From contig JANYKS010000059.1 in assembly GCA_025358125.1 (NCBI GenBank), positions 1-52,931 on the forward strand: 52,931 nucleotides of DNA, in the 5' to 3' direction. How positions within the stretch are numbered: position 1 is the stretch's first letter; the number at the start of each line of letters is the position of its first letter. The notes beneath the pieces were generated by a model. That model worked only from the letters and a program-made list of their open reading frames with translations, was not told the DNA's origin and made no database searches. The stretch is from Actinomycetes bacterium (GTDB lineage Bacteria; Actinomycetota; Acidimicrobiia; Acidimicrobiales; Ilumatobacteraceae). Below, piece after piece: positions 41,933 to 50,231 of the stretch. A program made the translations under genes and the position numbers.

Positions 41933-44016
41933 ACAGTCCAGCCGACACTCAACGAACGACGACTCGAGACAACGCGGACCACCACCTGGGCGATGTGCTT
42001 GCCCGGCTCGCGGGGCCGAATGCCGTCGCCCGTGACGACCAACGCGAGGCCGTGCGGGCGCTCGTCGTCGATCGGTCGCGGGTGCTCGTGGTGCAGGCCA
42101 CCGGCTGGGGCAAGTCCGCGGTGTACTGGGCGGCGACCGCAGCGCTGCGAGCCGCCGGGTCCGGCATGACATTGGTGGTTTCTCCCCTCCTCGCGTTGAT
42201 GCGCGATCAGGTGTCGGCGGCAGAGCGGGCGGGCCTGACAGCTGCAACGATCAACTCGACCAATTTCGAGGATTGGGACGAAGTGCTGGCGGCGGTCGAC
42301 GCCAGCACGTTGGATGTGCTGCTCGTGTCTCCGGAGCGGTTGGGCAATCCGCGCTTCGCGGCGCGGCTGCCCCGGCTGCTGGCGGCCACCGGGATGGTCG
42401 TGATCGACGAGGCTCACTGCATCTCCGACTGGGGCTTCGACTTCCGCCCCGACTATCAGCGCCTGGCCCGGCATCTGCTCGCGTTGGCACCCGGTACACC
42501 GGTGTTGGCCACCACCGCCACGGCCAACGAACGAGTCACGGCCGATGTCGCGGCGCAGTTGGGTGCGGACACCGTCACCTTCCGGGGCAGCTTGGCCCGT
42601 ACGTCGCTGCGGTTGGCCGTCGTCGGTGGGCTCGGTGCGCTCGAACGTTGGGCCTGGGTTGGCGACGCGCTCGCCACGTTCGACGGCTCCGGCATCGTGT
42701 ACACCCTGACGGTCGCCGAAGCGGACCGGCTCGCCAGTTTTCTGCAGTCGGCCGGACATTCGGTCGCCTCCTACTCCGGGCGGCTCGAGCCGGCCGACCG
42801 GATCGTGGTCGAGGAACAGCTCCGCACGAACGATCTGAAAGCCGTGGTCGCGACATCGGCGCTCGGGATGGGCTACGACAAGCCCGACCTCGCGTTCTGC
42901 ATCCACGTCGGCTCGCCGGCCTCGCCGGTGGCGTACTACCAGCAGGTCGGCCGTGCCGGGCGAGCGCTCGACAGTGCGCTCGCGGTCCTGTTGCCATCAG
43001 AGTCCGACGAGCGGATCTGGGAGTACTTCGCGAGTTCATCGATCCCCGACCCCGACAACGTGCAACGGGTGCTCACCGCCTTGGATTCCGGCAACACCAC
43101 GCTGGCATCGATCGAGAATGCCACCGGTATCCGCCGCGGCAGGCTCGAGGGTCTGCTCAAACTGCTCGCCGCATCCGACATCGTCGACAAGACCAGGGAC
43201 GGCTGGCTCGCAACTGGCAGCCCCTATGTCCACGACGCTGCGAAATGGGACCTACTTCGCGAGATGCGCAACGCCGAGGCGAACGTGATGCGCCGATACG
43301 CATCGAGCGCCGGATGCCTGATGAAGTTCCTGCAGCAGGCCCTCGACGATCCCGACCCGACGCCGTGTGGACGGTGCTCGGTGTGTACCGGCGTTTTCCC
43401 CGAACCGGGTCTCTCGCCGTCGGAACCGTCGCTCAGCGCCGCCCGTCTGTTCGCTCGCGGCGCCGACGTGATCATCGAGCCACGCAAGCTGTGGCCGTCT
43501 GGATTGGCCGGGCGCAAGGGCCGGATCGTCGGATGCGGCGAGGGGCGGGCGCTGGCCTTCGCCGACGATCCGGGATGGAGCACCGAACTCGCCCGATTCA
43601 ACGGCGCCGACGGCATCATCGACCAGGGCATGGCCGACGGCCTCATCGACGTCTTGCGCCGATGGAGGAACCACTGGGGCGAGCGGCCGGTCGCTGTGGT
43701 GGCCGTGCCGTCGCGCAGCCATCCGCTCAGGGTCGCCTCGATCGCAGCTCACGTCGGACTCGTCGGCAAGCTGGCGGTCATCGATGCGCTACGTCAGAGC
43801 GGCCAGCGTCCGCCGACCGAGGCGGCATCCGGGGCCCGAGTCGCAGCGCTGCTCGGCGGACTCGAACTTGTCGACGGCGTTGCACTCCCGGCGGGTCCGA
43901 TCCTGCTCATCGACGACACCTATCGCACCGGCTGGACCATCACCGTCGCTGCCGCGCTGCTGCGCGATGCAGGCGCCACTGCCGTACTCCCCCTCGTCGC
44001 TCATCAGCTGCCCTGA
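41929..44016 (+). CDS. recQ: RecQ-type helicase fused to a phosphoribosyltransferase-like domain
   Basis: A 695-aa superfamily 2 DNA helicase. Walker A is QATGWGKSAVYW, the DEAH box starts at Asp160 (VVIDEAHCISDWGFDFRPDY), and motif VI is YYQQVGRAGRALD. A zinc-binding Cys cluster (CLMKFL and CGRCSVCTG) follows the helicase domains. From about residue 490 the chain ends in a phosphoribosyltransferase-like domain with the PRPP-loop motif ILLIDDTYRTGWT (Asp662-Asp663). Similar RecQ-PRTase fusions occur in Streptomyces. The ATG 41929 overlaps a leader mini-ORF stop. A DNA-repair role is expected; the job of the PRTase part is unknown. Confidence 0.87.
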   Translation: MNSPADTQRTTTRDNADHHLGDVLARLAGPNAVARDDQREAVRALVVDRSRVLVVQATGWGKSAVYWAATAALRAAGSGMTLVVSPLLALMRDQVSAAERAGLTAATINSTNFEDWDEVLAAVDASTLDVLLVSPERLGNPRFAARLPRLLAATGMVVIDEAHCISDWGFDFRPDYQRLARHLLALAPGTPVLATTATANERVTADVAAQLGADTVTFRGSLARTSLRLAVVGGLGALERWAWVGDALATFDGSGIVYTLTVAEADRLASFLQSAGHSVASYSGRLEPADRIVVEEQLRTNDLKAVVATSALGMGYDKPDLAFCIHVGSPASPVAYYQQVGRAGRALDSALAVLLPSESDERIWEYFASSSIPDPDNVQRVLTALDSGNTTLASIENATGIRRGRLEGLLKLLAASDIVDKTRDGWLATGSPYVHDAAKWDLLREMRNAEANVMRRYASSAGCLMKFLQQALDDPDPTPCGRCSVCTGVFPEPGLSPSEPSLSAARLFARGADVIIEPRKLWPSGLAGRKGRIVGCGEGRALAFADDPGWSTELARFNGADGIIDQGMADGLIDVLRRWRNHWGERPVAVVAVPSRSHPLRVASIAAHVGLVGKLAVIDALRQSGQRPPTEAASGARVAALLGGLELVDGVALPAGPILLIDDTYRTGWTITVAAALLRDAGATAVLPLVAHQLP

Positions 44017-44030
44017 GCAACCTTCACCGA

Positions 44031-44045
44031 AACCGCCGAGCGGTT
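44031..44045 (+). terminator. weak hairpin after recQ
   Basis: AACCGC (44031-44036) and GCGGTT (44040-44045) form a perfect 6-bp stem around a CGA loop, 14 bp after the recQ stop. No T-tract follows. Confidence 0.3.
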
Positions 44046-44079
44046 CGCAGCGGCCGCACGCTAAACTGCCCGCCACAAA

Positions 44080-44153
44080 CGGAATGTGGCGCAGCTTGGT
44101 AGCGCACCTGCTTTGGGAGCAGGGGGTCGGAGGTTCAAATCCTCTCATTCCGA
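44080..44153 (+). tRNA. tRNA-Pro(TGG)
   Basis: The acceptor stem CGGAATG (44080-44086) pairs fully with CATTCCG (44146-44152), with A as discriminator. The anticodon arm is CCTGC-TTTGGGA-GCAGG, giving anticodon TGG. The T-arm contains the GGTTCAAATCC loop region. CCA is not encoded. Its 3' end is the probable attachment site of the adjacent integrase element. Confidence 0.95.
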
Positions 44154-44170
44154 CTCTCTGACCTGGTATG

Positions 44171-44253
44171 ATGTGATCACCGCAAGTGACCGATCGACCG
44201 ATGTATCACAGATGTATCACATCGGACGCTCGAAAACGCCGGAGGTGATACAT
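44171..44253 (+). promoter_or_regulatory. repeat cluster upstream of int (operator or arm sites)
   Basis: GATGTATCACA occurs twice in tandem (44200-44210 and 44211-44221). The inverted copy GTGATACAT (44245-44253) covers the end of the integrase ribosome binding site and the first two bases of its start codon. A variant, ATGTGATCAC, lies at 44171-44180. The arrangement suggests autoregulation or integrase/excisionase binding. Confidence 0.55.
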
Positions 44254-45382
44254 GAGTTGGAAGTCAGTAGGCCAGCCGACCTGCCGCCAACAGCGCGACA
44301 AATGGGTCGTTCGGATCGATGGCATCGACACCACGTCGGGCAAGCGTCGGCCCCGCCAGATCGGCACCTACGCGTCCCAGCGCAGCGCGCTCGCAGCCGC
44401 TCGCGAGTTCCGCGCGAGCGAGCGCAGCACCGAGCGCGGCACGGTGAGTTGGCTCGTCCGCCGCTACGTCGAGGGCAAGTCCGACATCACCCCGAAAGCA
44501 CGCGAACAGTACCGGTGGGCGATCCCGCACATCGAGAACGAGCTCGGCGCGATCCCGTTGTCCCGCCTCGATCGCGATGATGTCGCGAGGTGGATCAACA
44601 TGCTCGCCGACGGCGGCAAGCTTTCACGTCGCAGCGTTCAGATCTGTCGCGGCGTGCTTCGCGCCGCGCTCGCCGACGCGGTCGAGGAAGGACTCATCCC
44701 GCGCAGCCCGGCGGCACGCGTGCCGCTGCCCAGAACCGTCGCCAAGCCGGTCAAGGTGAAGGACATCCAGGCGTGGGAAGCGACCGACGTCCAGCGCTTC
44801 CTCGAGACGATCGCCGAGCATCGCTGGGCGACCGGGTTCCAGCTCGGAGTCCTTTACGGCCTGCGCCGCAGCGAGGTGCTCGCCCTCCGCTGGGACGACC
44901 TCGACAGCCGCGGCCGCACGTTGCGCATCGACGAGAGCCTTGTCGCCGTCAACCGAGGCGCCGTGCTCGGCGACGCCAAGAACGTGCGCTCGCGGCGACT
45001 CGTTCCGCTCTCGACCGAGACCGTTCGCGCACTGAACCGGCGGCGGGTCGAGCAAGCCGAGGAGCGCCTCCTCGCCGGCGCCGAGTGGGAGGACAACGAT
45101 CTCATCATCTCGACCCGTCACGGCCGGCACGTCCTCCCCCGCGCCTACGACCGCTCGTTGGCGCTGCTCGTGAAGAAGGCCGAGATTCCTCGGCTCACGT
45201 CGCACGGCCTGCGTCATACCGCGGCAACGCACATGGTCAACAACGCCAAGGACATCGGCGAGCTTCGGGCGATCGCCGACATCCTCGGCCACAGCCCGGA
45301 GATGTTGATGACGGTCTACGCCCACGCGCTCCCCCAGAGCCGTCAGGCGATCGTCGACCGCCTCACCCAAGCGCCTTCGTAG
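44252..45382 (+). CDS. tyrosine integrase of a tRNA-Pro element
   Basis: A 376-aa site-specific recombinase. Residues about 1-55 are a basic arm-binding region, followed by the SAM-like core-binding domain (about 60-150). The catalytic residues are Arg205 (GLRRSEVLALRW), His318 and Arg321 (HGLRH), a later His (LGHSPEM) and the nucleophile Tyr356 (TVYAHAL). It lies 98 bp after the tRNA-Pro gene in the same direction, the classic position for an element integrated at that tRNA. GGAGGTG just upstream is the ribosome binding site and supports ATG 44252. Confidence 0.92.
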   Translation: MSWKSVGQPTCRQQRDKWVVRIDGIDTTSGKRRPRQIGTYASQRSALAAAREFRASERSTERGTVSWLVRRYVEGKSDITPKAREQYRWAIPHIENELGAIPLSRLDRDDVARWINMLADGGKLSRRSVQICRGVLRAALADAVEEGLIPRSPAARVPLPRTVAKPVKVKDIQAWEATDVQRFLETIAEHRWATGFQLGVLYGLRRSEVLALRWDDLDSRGRTLRIDESLVAVNRGAVLGDAKNVRSRRLVPLSTETVRALNRRRVEQAEERLLAGAEWEDNDLIISTRHGRHVLPRAYDRSLALLVKKAEIPRLTSHGLRHTAATHMVNNAKDIGELRAIADILGHSPEMLMTVYAHALPQSRQAIVDRLTQAPS

Positions 45383-45390
45383 TCCTCACC

Positions 45391-45409
45391 TCCCGCCAGC
45401 ACGGCGGGG
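45391..45409 (+). terminator. hairpin after int
   Basis: CCCGCC (45392-45397) and GGCGGG (45403-45408) form a perfect 6-bp stem around AGCAC, extended by a T-G pair, starting 9 bp after the integrase stop. No T-tract follows. Confidence 0.35.
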
Positions 45410-45411
45410 TA

Positions 45412-45456
45412 GTCCATGTAGCGCTGGAGTGTCCATGTAGTGCGGGATCGTCCAGG
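45412..45456. repeat. 19-bp-period repeats downstream of int
   Basis: GTCCATGTAG starts at 45412 and again at 45431, and a shorter copy GTCCAGG starts at 45450, all with an exact 19-bp period. The rest of the 267-bp gap between int and the next ORF shows no other structure. The array may be a binding site for the excisionase or the relaxase. Confidence 0.5.
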
Positions 45457-45649
45457 CTCGCTCGCGCTCCGGGCAAGTTCGCTCCGACCTCGACGGGATT
45501 TCTTGCTGCGCTCGGCCCGATTCGTGCTCTGTAACTCGGTGACGACCTCGCGAGGTTTTCCCCTTTTCGCCGGTTTCACGACCCCGTTGTTGAACAGATG
45601 CCGTCACGAGATCGGATTTCGCGAGGCATGTGTTAGTGGAGGGCCGTTC

Positions 45650-45802
45650 ATGAGCGAACCGATCGAAGACCAGCGGAGTGACCAGCCGGCCAGGCTGACC
45701 GTTGAAGCAGCGACGCAACGTTCACGCGTCGGGCTCGTTCCCCCTTTTGCGGCGCTCGGTTCCCGTACTCCTACAGGAGGGTCGCGTGGACGAGTCGATT
45801 GA
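45650..45802 (+). CDS. candidate 50-aa ORF before the excisionase gene
   Basis: ATG 45650 is preceded by a strong GGAGGG at 45638-45643 (6-nt spacing) and encodes 50 aa starting MSEPIEDQRSDQPARL. The product is charged, with no recognisable motif. It overlaps the next gene by 17 bp in another frame, and the ribosome binding site of that gene lies inside it, so the two may be coupled. It could also be a leader ORF rather than a functional protein. Confidence 0.4.
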   Translation: MSEPIEDQRSDQPARLTVEAATQRSRVGLVPPFAALGSRTPTGGSRGRVD

Positions 45803-46121
45803 TGAGTGGGACTCACTGCCGATCATGTTGACCATCGATGAAGCCGCGCGCGTGTTTCGCATCGGCCGGTCGAAGGCATACGAGATGGCTGCGACCTACA
45901 CCTCGACCGGCGGCATGCAAGGTCTGCCATGCCTGCGACTCGGCGATCTCCTGCGCGTCCCGAAGTTCGCGTTGCACGAGTACGTGACCACTGGTCGCGT
46001 CGTTCAGCTGATTCCACAAACCAACGCGAACGCGACTCCCGACGCGACTGCCTCGCGGAAGCCGGCACGCAAGTCCCGCACGACCGATCGCGCCCAGCTG
46101 TCCTTGCTCGGATCGGACTGA
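45786..46121 (+). CDS. excisionase-type helix-turn-helix protein
   Basis: A 111-aa protein with a MerR/excisionase-type winged helix at residues about 10-65: LTIDEAARVFRIGRSKAYEMA is the DNA-binding helix-turn-helix, followed by PCLRLGDLLRVPKFALHEYV. The C-terminus is basic. It probably directs element excision or regulates transfer genes. The GTG start at 45786 is preceded by AGGAGGG with a 4-nt gap; an alternative ATG lies 13 codons later. It sits between int and the relaxase gene. Confidence 0.8.
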   Translation: MDESIDEWDSLPIMLTIDEAARVFRIGRSKAYEMAATYTSTGGMQGLPCLRLGDLLRVPKFALHEYVTTGRVVQLIPQTNANATPDATASRKPARKSRTTDRAQLSLLGSD

Positions 46122-46124
46122 CCC

Positions 46125-46205
46125 ATGACCGATCGATCGAGGACCTCTGAAAGAGCACACCCCAGGAAGAACAGACAGGTGCCCGCGGATCGGAGGGTGT
46201 CGTGA
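46125..46205 (+). CDS. candidate 26-aa basic ORF coupled to the relaxase
   Basis: ATG 46125 lies 3 bp after the excisionase stop and encodes 26 aa with nine Arg/Lys residues. Its TGA overlaps the relaxase GTG as GTGA. It has no strong ribosome binding site of its own, so it may simply be a coupling ORF. Confidence 0.3.
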   Translation: MTDRSRTSERAHPRKNRQVPADRRVS

Positions 46206-49200
46206 TCCGGGTGACGACGTTGTACGCGTCGACCGCAGCAACGACCGCGAGGTATTACACCCGTTACCTGACGGATGCGCCCGGGGAGCTACCCGGGCAG
46301 TGGGCTGGCCAGCAAGCCGACCTGCTCGGCCTCAACGGCACCGTCACAACCGAAGCCCTCGAGCGTCTGCTGTCGGGGCGCGATCCGATCAGCGATGTCG
46401 AGCTCGGTTTCGCGTTGAAGGACCGCACACTCGCCAACGGCAAGACGATCCGCGCCGTCGCCGGTTTCGATGCCACCGTCTCCGCCCCGAAATCGTTGAG
46501 TGTGTTGTGGGCGCTCACCGGTGATGTCGGGTTCGCGGAAGCGCACGATGTCGCTGTCCATGCTGTGTTGTCTCATCTGGAACGGTTCGGGTCGACCACC
46601 CGGATCCGTTCCAACGGCGTTCGCCTCCACCCCGACTCCCGAGGTCTGATCGTGGCCGGGTTCCGGCAAACCACCAGTCGTGCTGATGATCCGCAGCTGC
46701 ACACCCATCTCGTCGTCTCCAGCAAGGTGCAGACCGAGGACGGTCGCTGGTTGGCGTTGGACGCGCGGATGTTGAAGGGCTACCAACGCGCTCTCGGCGG
46801 CCTCTACCAGTCTGTGCTTCGCGCCGAACTCACATCCCGGTACGGGGTCACGTTCGGGGAGATCGTCAAAGGCCAAGCCGAGATCGCCGGCGTCCCCGCC
46901 GACCTGCTGGCCCTGTTCTCGAAACGCACCGCACAAGTCGACGACGCCCTCGCGGTGAAGGTGGCCGAGTTCTATGAACGTGAGGGCCGCGACCCGACCG
47001 ATTGGGAGAAAGCCGCCCTCACCCGTGAAGCCGCAGCAGACACCCGCACCCACAAATCGTCGCGGCCGGTGGACGAGTTGCGATCGGGCTGGTTGGAGGA
47101 CGCCGCCGACATCGGCGTCACCCCCGACAACCTGCTCGACTCCGTCCGCGAGGCGGCGCGGTCTGTTGAGCCGGCAGTCACAGTGACGATGGCCGATGTG
47201 GTCGAGGTGTTGTCCGCAACCGGGTCGGCGTGGCATCGCGAAGACGTGATCCGCGCCTTGTGCGACCTCCAGCGACCGGTTGCCGGTGTCGATGGTGAGC
47301 GGTGGGCAGCGACGATCGAACAGGCCGCGGACCGGTTCATCGACAGCTGTGTCGATCTCGATCCGGCGCGGGGTGTGAGTGGTCGGGTGCGTGGTTCGGA
47401 CGGTCGCTCGGAGTGGATTGAACCCGTCGCCGCGCACATCACCTCCGAAACCATCCTCGCTCAGGAAGAAGCGATTCTGACCTGGGCGCTCGACGCACAC
47501 AGCTACGACCCGGACCCGTCGACGAACGACCACGGCCAAGGGTTGGATGTGTTGCAGCGCGACGCGGCTGCGGCGGTCGCCGGCCGCGATCGCCTGGTCC
47601 TCGTGATCGGTCCGGCCGGGACAGGGAAGACGACGATGCTGCGTGCCGCGATCACCGGTCTGGGCGTCCAGGGCCGAGACGTGTACGGCGTCTCCCCGAC
47701 CGCGAAAGCAGCCCGAACATTGGAGCGTGAGACGGGCATGCGTTGTGACACGGTCGCCAAACTTCTCCACGAATGGAGCCAACCCGACCTGCCACCCGAC
47801 AACGAGTGGCGACTGCCCCGCGGCACAACGCTCGTCGTCGACGAAGCGAGCATGCTCGGCACCCCCAGCCTGCATCACCTCACCCAACTCGCCACCGCCA
47901 ACGACTGGCGGCTCGCGCTGATCGGTGACCCACGCCAGCTGCAAGCCGTCGGCCGCGGCGGCATGTTCGCCGAACTGTGCAACACCGGACGGACGATCGA
48001 ACTCGAGCGGGTCCACCGCTTCGAACAACCCTGGGAAGCCCACGCCTCACTCCTGTTACGCCAAGGAGACCCCCGCGCCCTCGACCTGTACGAACAACAC
48101 GGCCGGATTCGTGCCGGTACCCTCGACGAGCACCTCGATCACTTCGCCCACCAATGGCTCGACCATCACGCCAACGGTCACAGCACGGCGATCATGGCGT
48201 CCACCAATCAGCAGGTCGATCTGATCAACGACCGAATCCAGTCCGCCCGCCACGACCACGAACAGCTCGACCCGTCCTGCCCAGTGTCGATCGGTGCCGG
48301 CGAATCCGCGTACACCGGTGACATCGTCGCCACCCGCCGCAACCACCGCCACCTGACCACCACCAGCGGGGAACGAGTCCGCAACCGCGACCTGTGGACC
48401 GTCACGCAGACCCACGACAACGGCGACCTCACCGTGACCCCACTGGTCGGACACGGCCAGATCACGCTCCCCGCCGACTACACCCGTGAGCACGTCCGCT
48501 TCGGCTACGCAGCGACCGAGATGGGCACCCAATCCGACACCGTCACCGCCAGCCTCGAACTCGCCTCCCGCGCGACCACGTGCCGCAACCTGTACGTCGC
48601 TTTGACCCGCGGCCGCCAAGACAACACCGTCTGCGTGATCACCGAAACCCACGACATCGCCGAAGCCCGCGACATCCTCGACGCCGTCCTCAACATCGAC
48701 CGCGCCGACGTCCCCGCAACCACCCAACGCCGCAACCTCGCCACCCAAGATCGACACCTCCACCCGCGCTGTCAGATCCCGGACTGGTTCGACATCCTCC
48801 GCGCCGACGTCGTCGAACACCTCGACGAGGCATGGGACAACTACAAGAACGACCAACGGCGGGCCAAAGACCTCGACCGACAGGTCAAGGATGCGCAACG
48901 CCAACTCCAAGTCGTCGAGCACTACGCGCGACCATTCACCGACGCAGTCACCACCGCCGAGACAGCGCTGACGTCGGCGAAAGATTGCCGGCACTCGCTC
49001 CACGAGCAACTCGCCACCGCAAAGCGACGCGACCGACGCGTACTGGAACCCGAACTCGCAATCGCCGAACACGACATCCAAACCGCGACCATCACACGAG
49101 ATCAAGCTGTCACCGACGCCAAACCCGCGCAGACGCTCACCGCGCAAGCCACCTCGGGACTGCGCGATCTGCAGGACGAACAATCCCGCCAGCAGATGTA

Positions 49201-49471
49201 CAGCCATTGGCGCGCCAACCCGGAAACGATCGGCATCCTCCAAGACCGGGTCGACGCCCTCGACACCTGGCGCCAGTGGGCCAGCGGCCACCAACTCACA
49301 CCGAACCGAATCAAAGAGATGAACGCCCGCCTCTTCGTCGCCAACGACACCATCCCCGAATACCTCGCCCTCCGTACCGCGCTGTTCCACGACCCGACCA
49401 CAGCCACCATCGTCCGTCGCGTCGACCGCGGCATCGAACGCTCCCACGGACCAGAGCTATCCATCGACTGA
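46202..49471 (+). CDS. MobF family relaxase-helicase (TrwC/TraI-like)
   Basis: A 1089-aa conjugative relaxase. The N-terminal TrwC relaxase domain (about 1-290) has candidate nicking tyrosines in ARYYTRYL near residue 18 and the metal-binding HTH-type histidines in DPQLHTHLVV. A central superfamily 1 helicase follows, with Walker A GPAGTGKTT near residue 470, VVDEASMLG and IGDPRQLQAVG. The last 250 residues are charged coiled coil. It nicks and unwinds the element for transfer. GTG 46202 has GGAGGG 4 nt upstream. No T4SS or coupling-protein gene is in the window, so the element may be mobilizable or the rest lies downstream. Confidence 0.93.
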   Translation: MIRVTTLYASTAATTARYYTRYLTDAPGELPGQWAGQQADLLGLNGTVTTEALERLLSGRDPISDVELGFALKDRTLANGKTIRAVAGFDATVSAPKSLSVLWALTGDVGFAEAHDVAVHAVLSHLERFGSTTRIRSNGVRLHPDSRGLIVAGFRQTTSRADDPQLHTHLVVSSKVQTEDGRWLALDARMLKGYQRALGGLYQSVLRAELTSRYGVTFGEIVKGQAEIAGVPADLLALFSKRTAQVDDALAVKVAEFYEREGRDPTDWEKAALTREAAADTRTHKSSRPVDELRSGWLEDAADIGVTPDNLLDSVREAARSVEPAVTVTMADVVEVLSATGSAWHREDVIRALCDLQRPVAGVDGERWAATIEQAADRFIDSCVDLDPARGVSGRVRGSDGRSEWIEPVAAHITSETILAQEEAILTWALDAHSYDPDPSTNDHGQGLDVLQRDAAAAVAGRDRLVLVIGPAGTGKTTMLRAAITGLGVQGRDVYGVSPTAKAARTLERETGMRCDTVAKLLHEWSQPDLPPDNEWRLPRGTTLVVDEASMLGTPSLHHLTQLATANDWRLALIGDPRQLQAVGRGGMFAELCNTGRTIELERVHRFEQPWEAHASLLLRQGDPRALDLYEQHGRIRAGTLDEHLDHFAHQWLDHHANGHSTAIMASTNQQVDLINDRIQSARHDHEQLDPSCPVSIGAGESAYTGDIVATRRNHRHLTTTSGERVRNRDLWTVTQTHDNGDLTVTPLVGHGQITLPADYTREHVRFGYAATEMGTQSDTVTASLELASRATTCRNLYVALTRGRQDNTVCVITETHDIAEARDILDAVLNIDRADVPATTQRRNLATQDRHLHPRCQIPDWFDILRADVVEHLDEAWDNYKNDQRRAKDLDRQVKDAQRQLQVVEHYARPFTDAVTTAETALTSAKDCRHSLHEQLATAKRRDRRVLEPELAIAEHDIQTATITRDQAVTDAKPAQTLTAQATSGLRDLQDEQSRQQMYSHWRANPETIGILQDRVDALDTWRQWASGHQLTPNRIKEMNARLFVANDTIPEYLALRTALFHDPTTATIVRRVDRGIERSHGPELSID

Positions 49472-49529
49472 CGACCGACAGCACAGCATTGGCGCAGATC
49501 GCCGGCTCTGCGAGTGGATACGGAGCTAA

Positions 49530-49550
49530 CGGCGTGCGTTCTGTACGCCG
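49530..49550 (+). terminator. hairpin after the relaxase gene
   Basis: CGGCGT (49530-49535) and ACGCCG (49545-49550) form a 6-bp stem with a 9-nt loop in the 229-bp gap after the relaxase gene. No T-tract follows. The same gap has two copies of CGTTATGTG about 90 bp apart (near 49560 and 49650). Confidence 0.25.
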
Positions 49551-49700
49551 ACCGGTGAGCGTTATGTGCGGATCGCGAATTTCGAGATGCGCCCGCAACG
49601 GCAGATAGGTACGGCGTCGTGAGGTCGCGGACGGACCCGTCTTGGCATCAAACGTTATGTGTTAGGTTGCCCACGAATCTAGATATTCCCGGAGGTCAAA

Positions 49701-50093
49701 GTGTCCGAGTTCCCTGCGTTGGCTCACGTCGCTGTGACGGTCACGGACCTCGGCCGCAGCCGCCCGTGGTACAGCACTCTGTTCGGGGCGCCACCAGTGC
49801 TGGACGAGGACACTGGGTCGTTCCATCACGTCGTCTGGTTGCTCGGCGGCACACTGTTCGGAATCCACCAACACGCCGCGCCTACGAGTGCCGCATCGTT
49901 TGACGAGGCACGTCCCGGACTAGACCATGTCGCCTTTGGCTGCGCCGATCGAGCGGAGCTTCAGCACTGGGAGACAAAGCTGGACTCGCTCGGCCTCGCT
50001 CACGGTGGAATCATCGATGCGCCCTACGGTTCTGGACTCTCGTTCCGCGATCCTGACAACATTGCTCTGGAGTTCTTCGCTCCACCCGGCTGA
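49701..50093 (+). CDS. VOC superfamily (glyoxalase-like) protein
   Basis: A 130-aa protein of the vicinal oxygen chelate fold: LAHVAVTVTDLGRSRPWYSTLFG opens the first beta-alpha-beta module, GLDHVAFGCADRAELQHW the second, and SFRDPDNIALEFF closes it. Candidate metal ligands are the two early His residues and the terminal Glu. Relatives include glyoxalases, dioxygenases and fosfomycin- or bleomycin-resistance proteins; this one cannot be assigned more closely. GTG 49701 has GGAGGT 4 nt upstream. It is a cargo gene of the element. Confidence 0.82.
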   Translation: MSEFPALAHVAVTVTDLGRSRPWYSTLFGAPPVLDEDTGSFHHVVWLLGGTLFGIHQHAAPTSAASFDEARPGLDHVAFGCADRAELQHWETKLDSLGLAHGGIIDAPYGSGLSFRDPDNIALEFFAPPG

Positions 50094-50231
50094 CGCTCCG
50101 CGCGGCACCCACAACTCTCAACGAGGGGCACACAGGACCGTCGGTGTTGCAGATGGCCACGGCGCTACCAACGGACGTCCGCTCAGCGGTCACGCACCCC
50201 ACGATCGGCGATGATCCGACAAGATGTGGGA

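Noticed and set aside
48056..49447. Antisense ORF under the relaxase C-terminus
   Set aside because: Low-complexity Val/Gly-rich shadow of the coiled-coil coding region.
49550..49665. Integron-type attC site near the VOC and grpB-like genes
   Set aside because: CGTTATGTG occurs twice and the cargo resembles cassette genes, but the sequences do not fit the RYYYAAC/GTTRRRY core pair and no copy follows the VOC or grpB-like gene. The nearby recombinase lacks the integron-integrase insertion.
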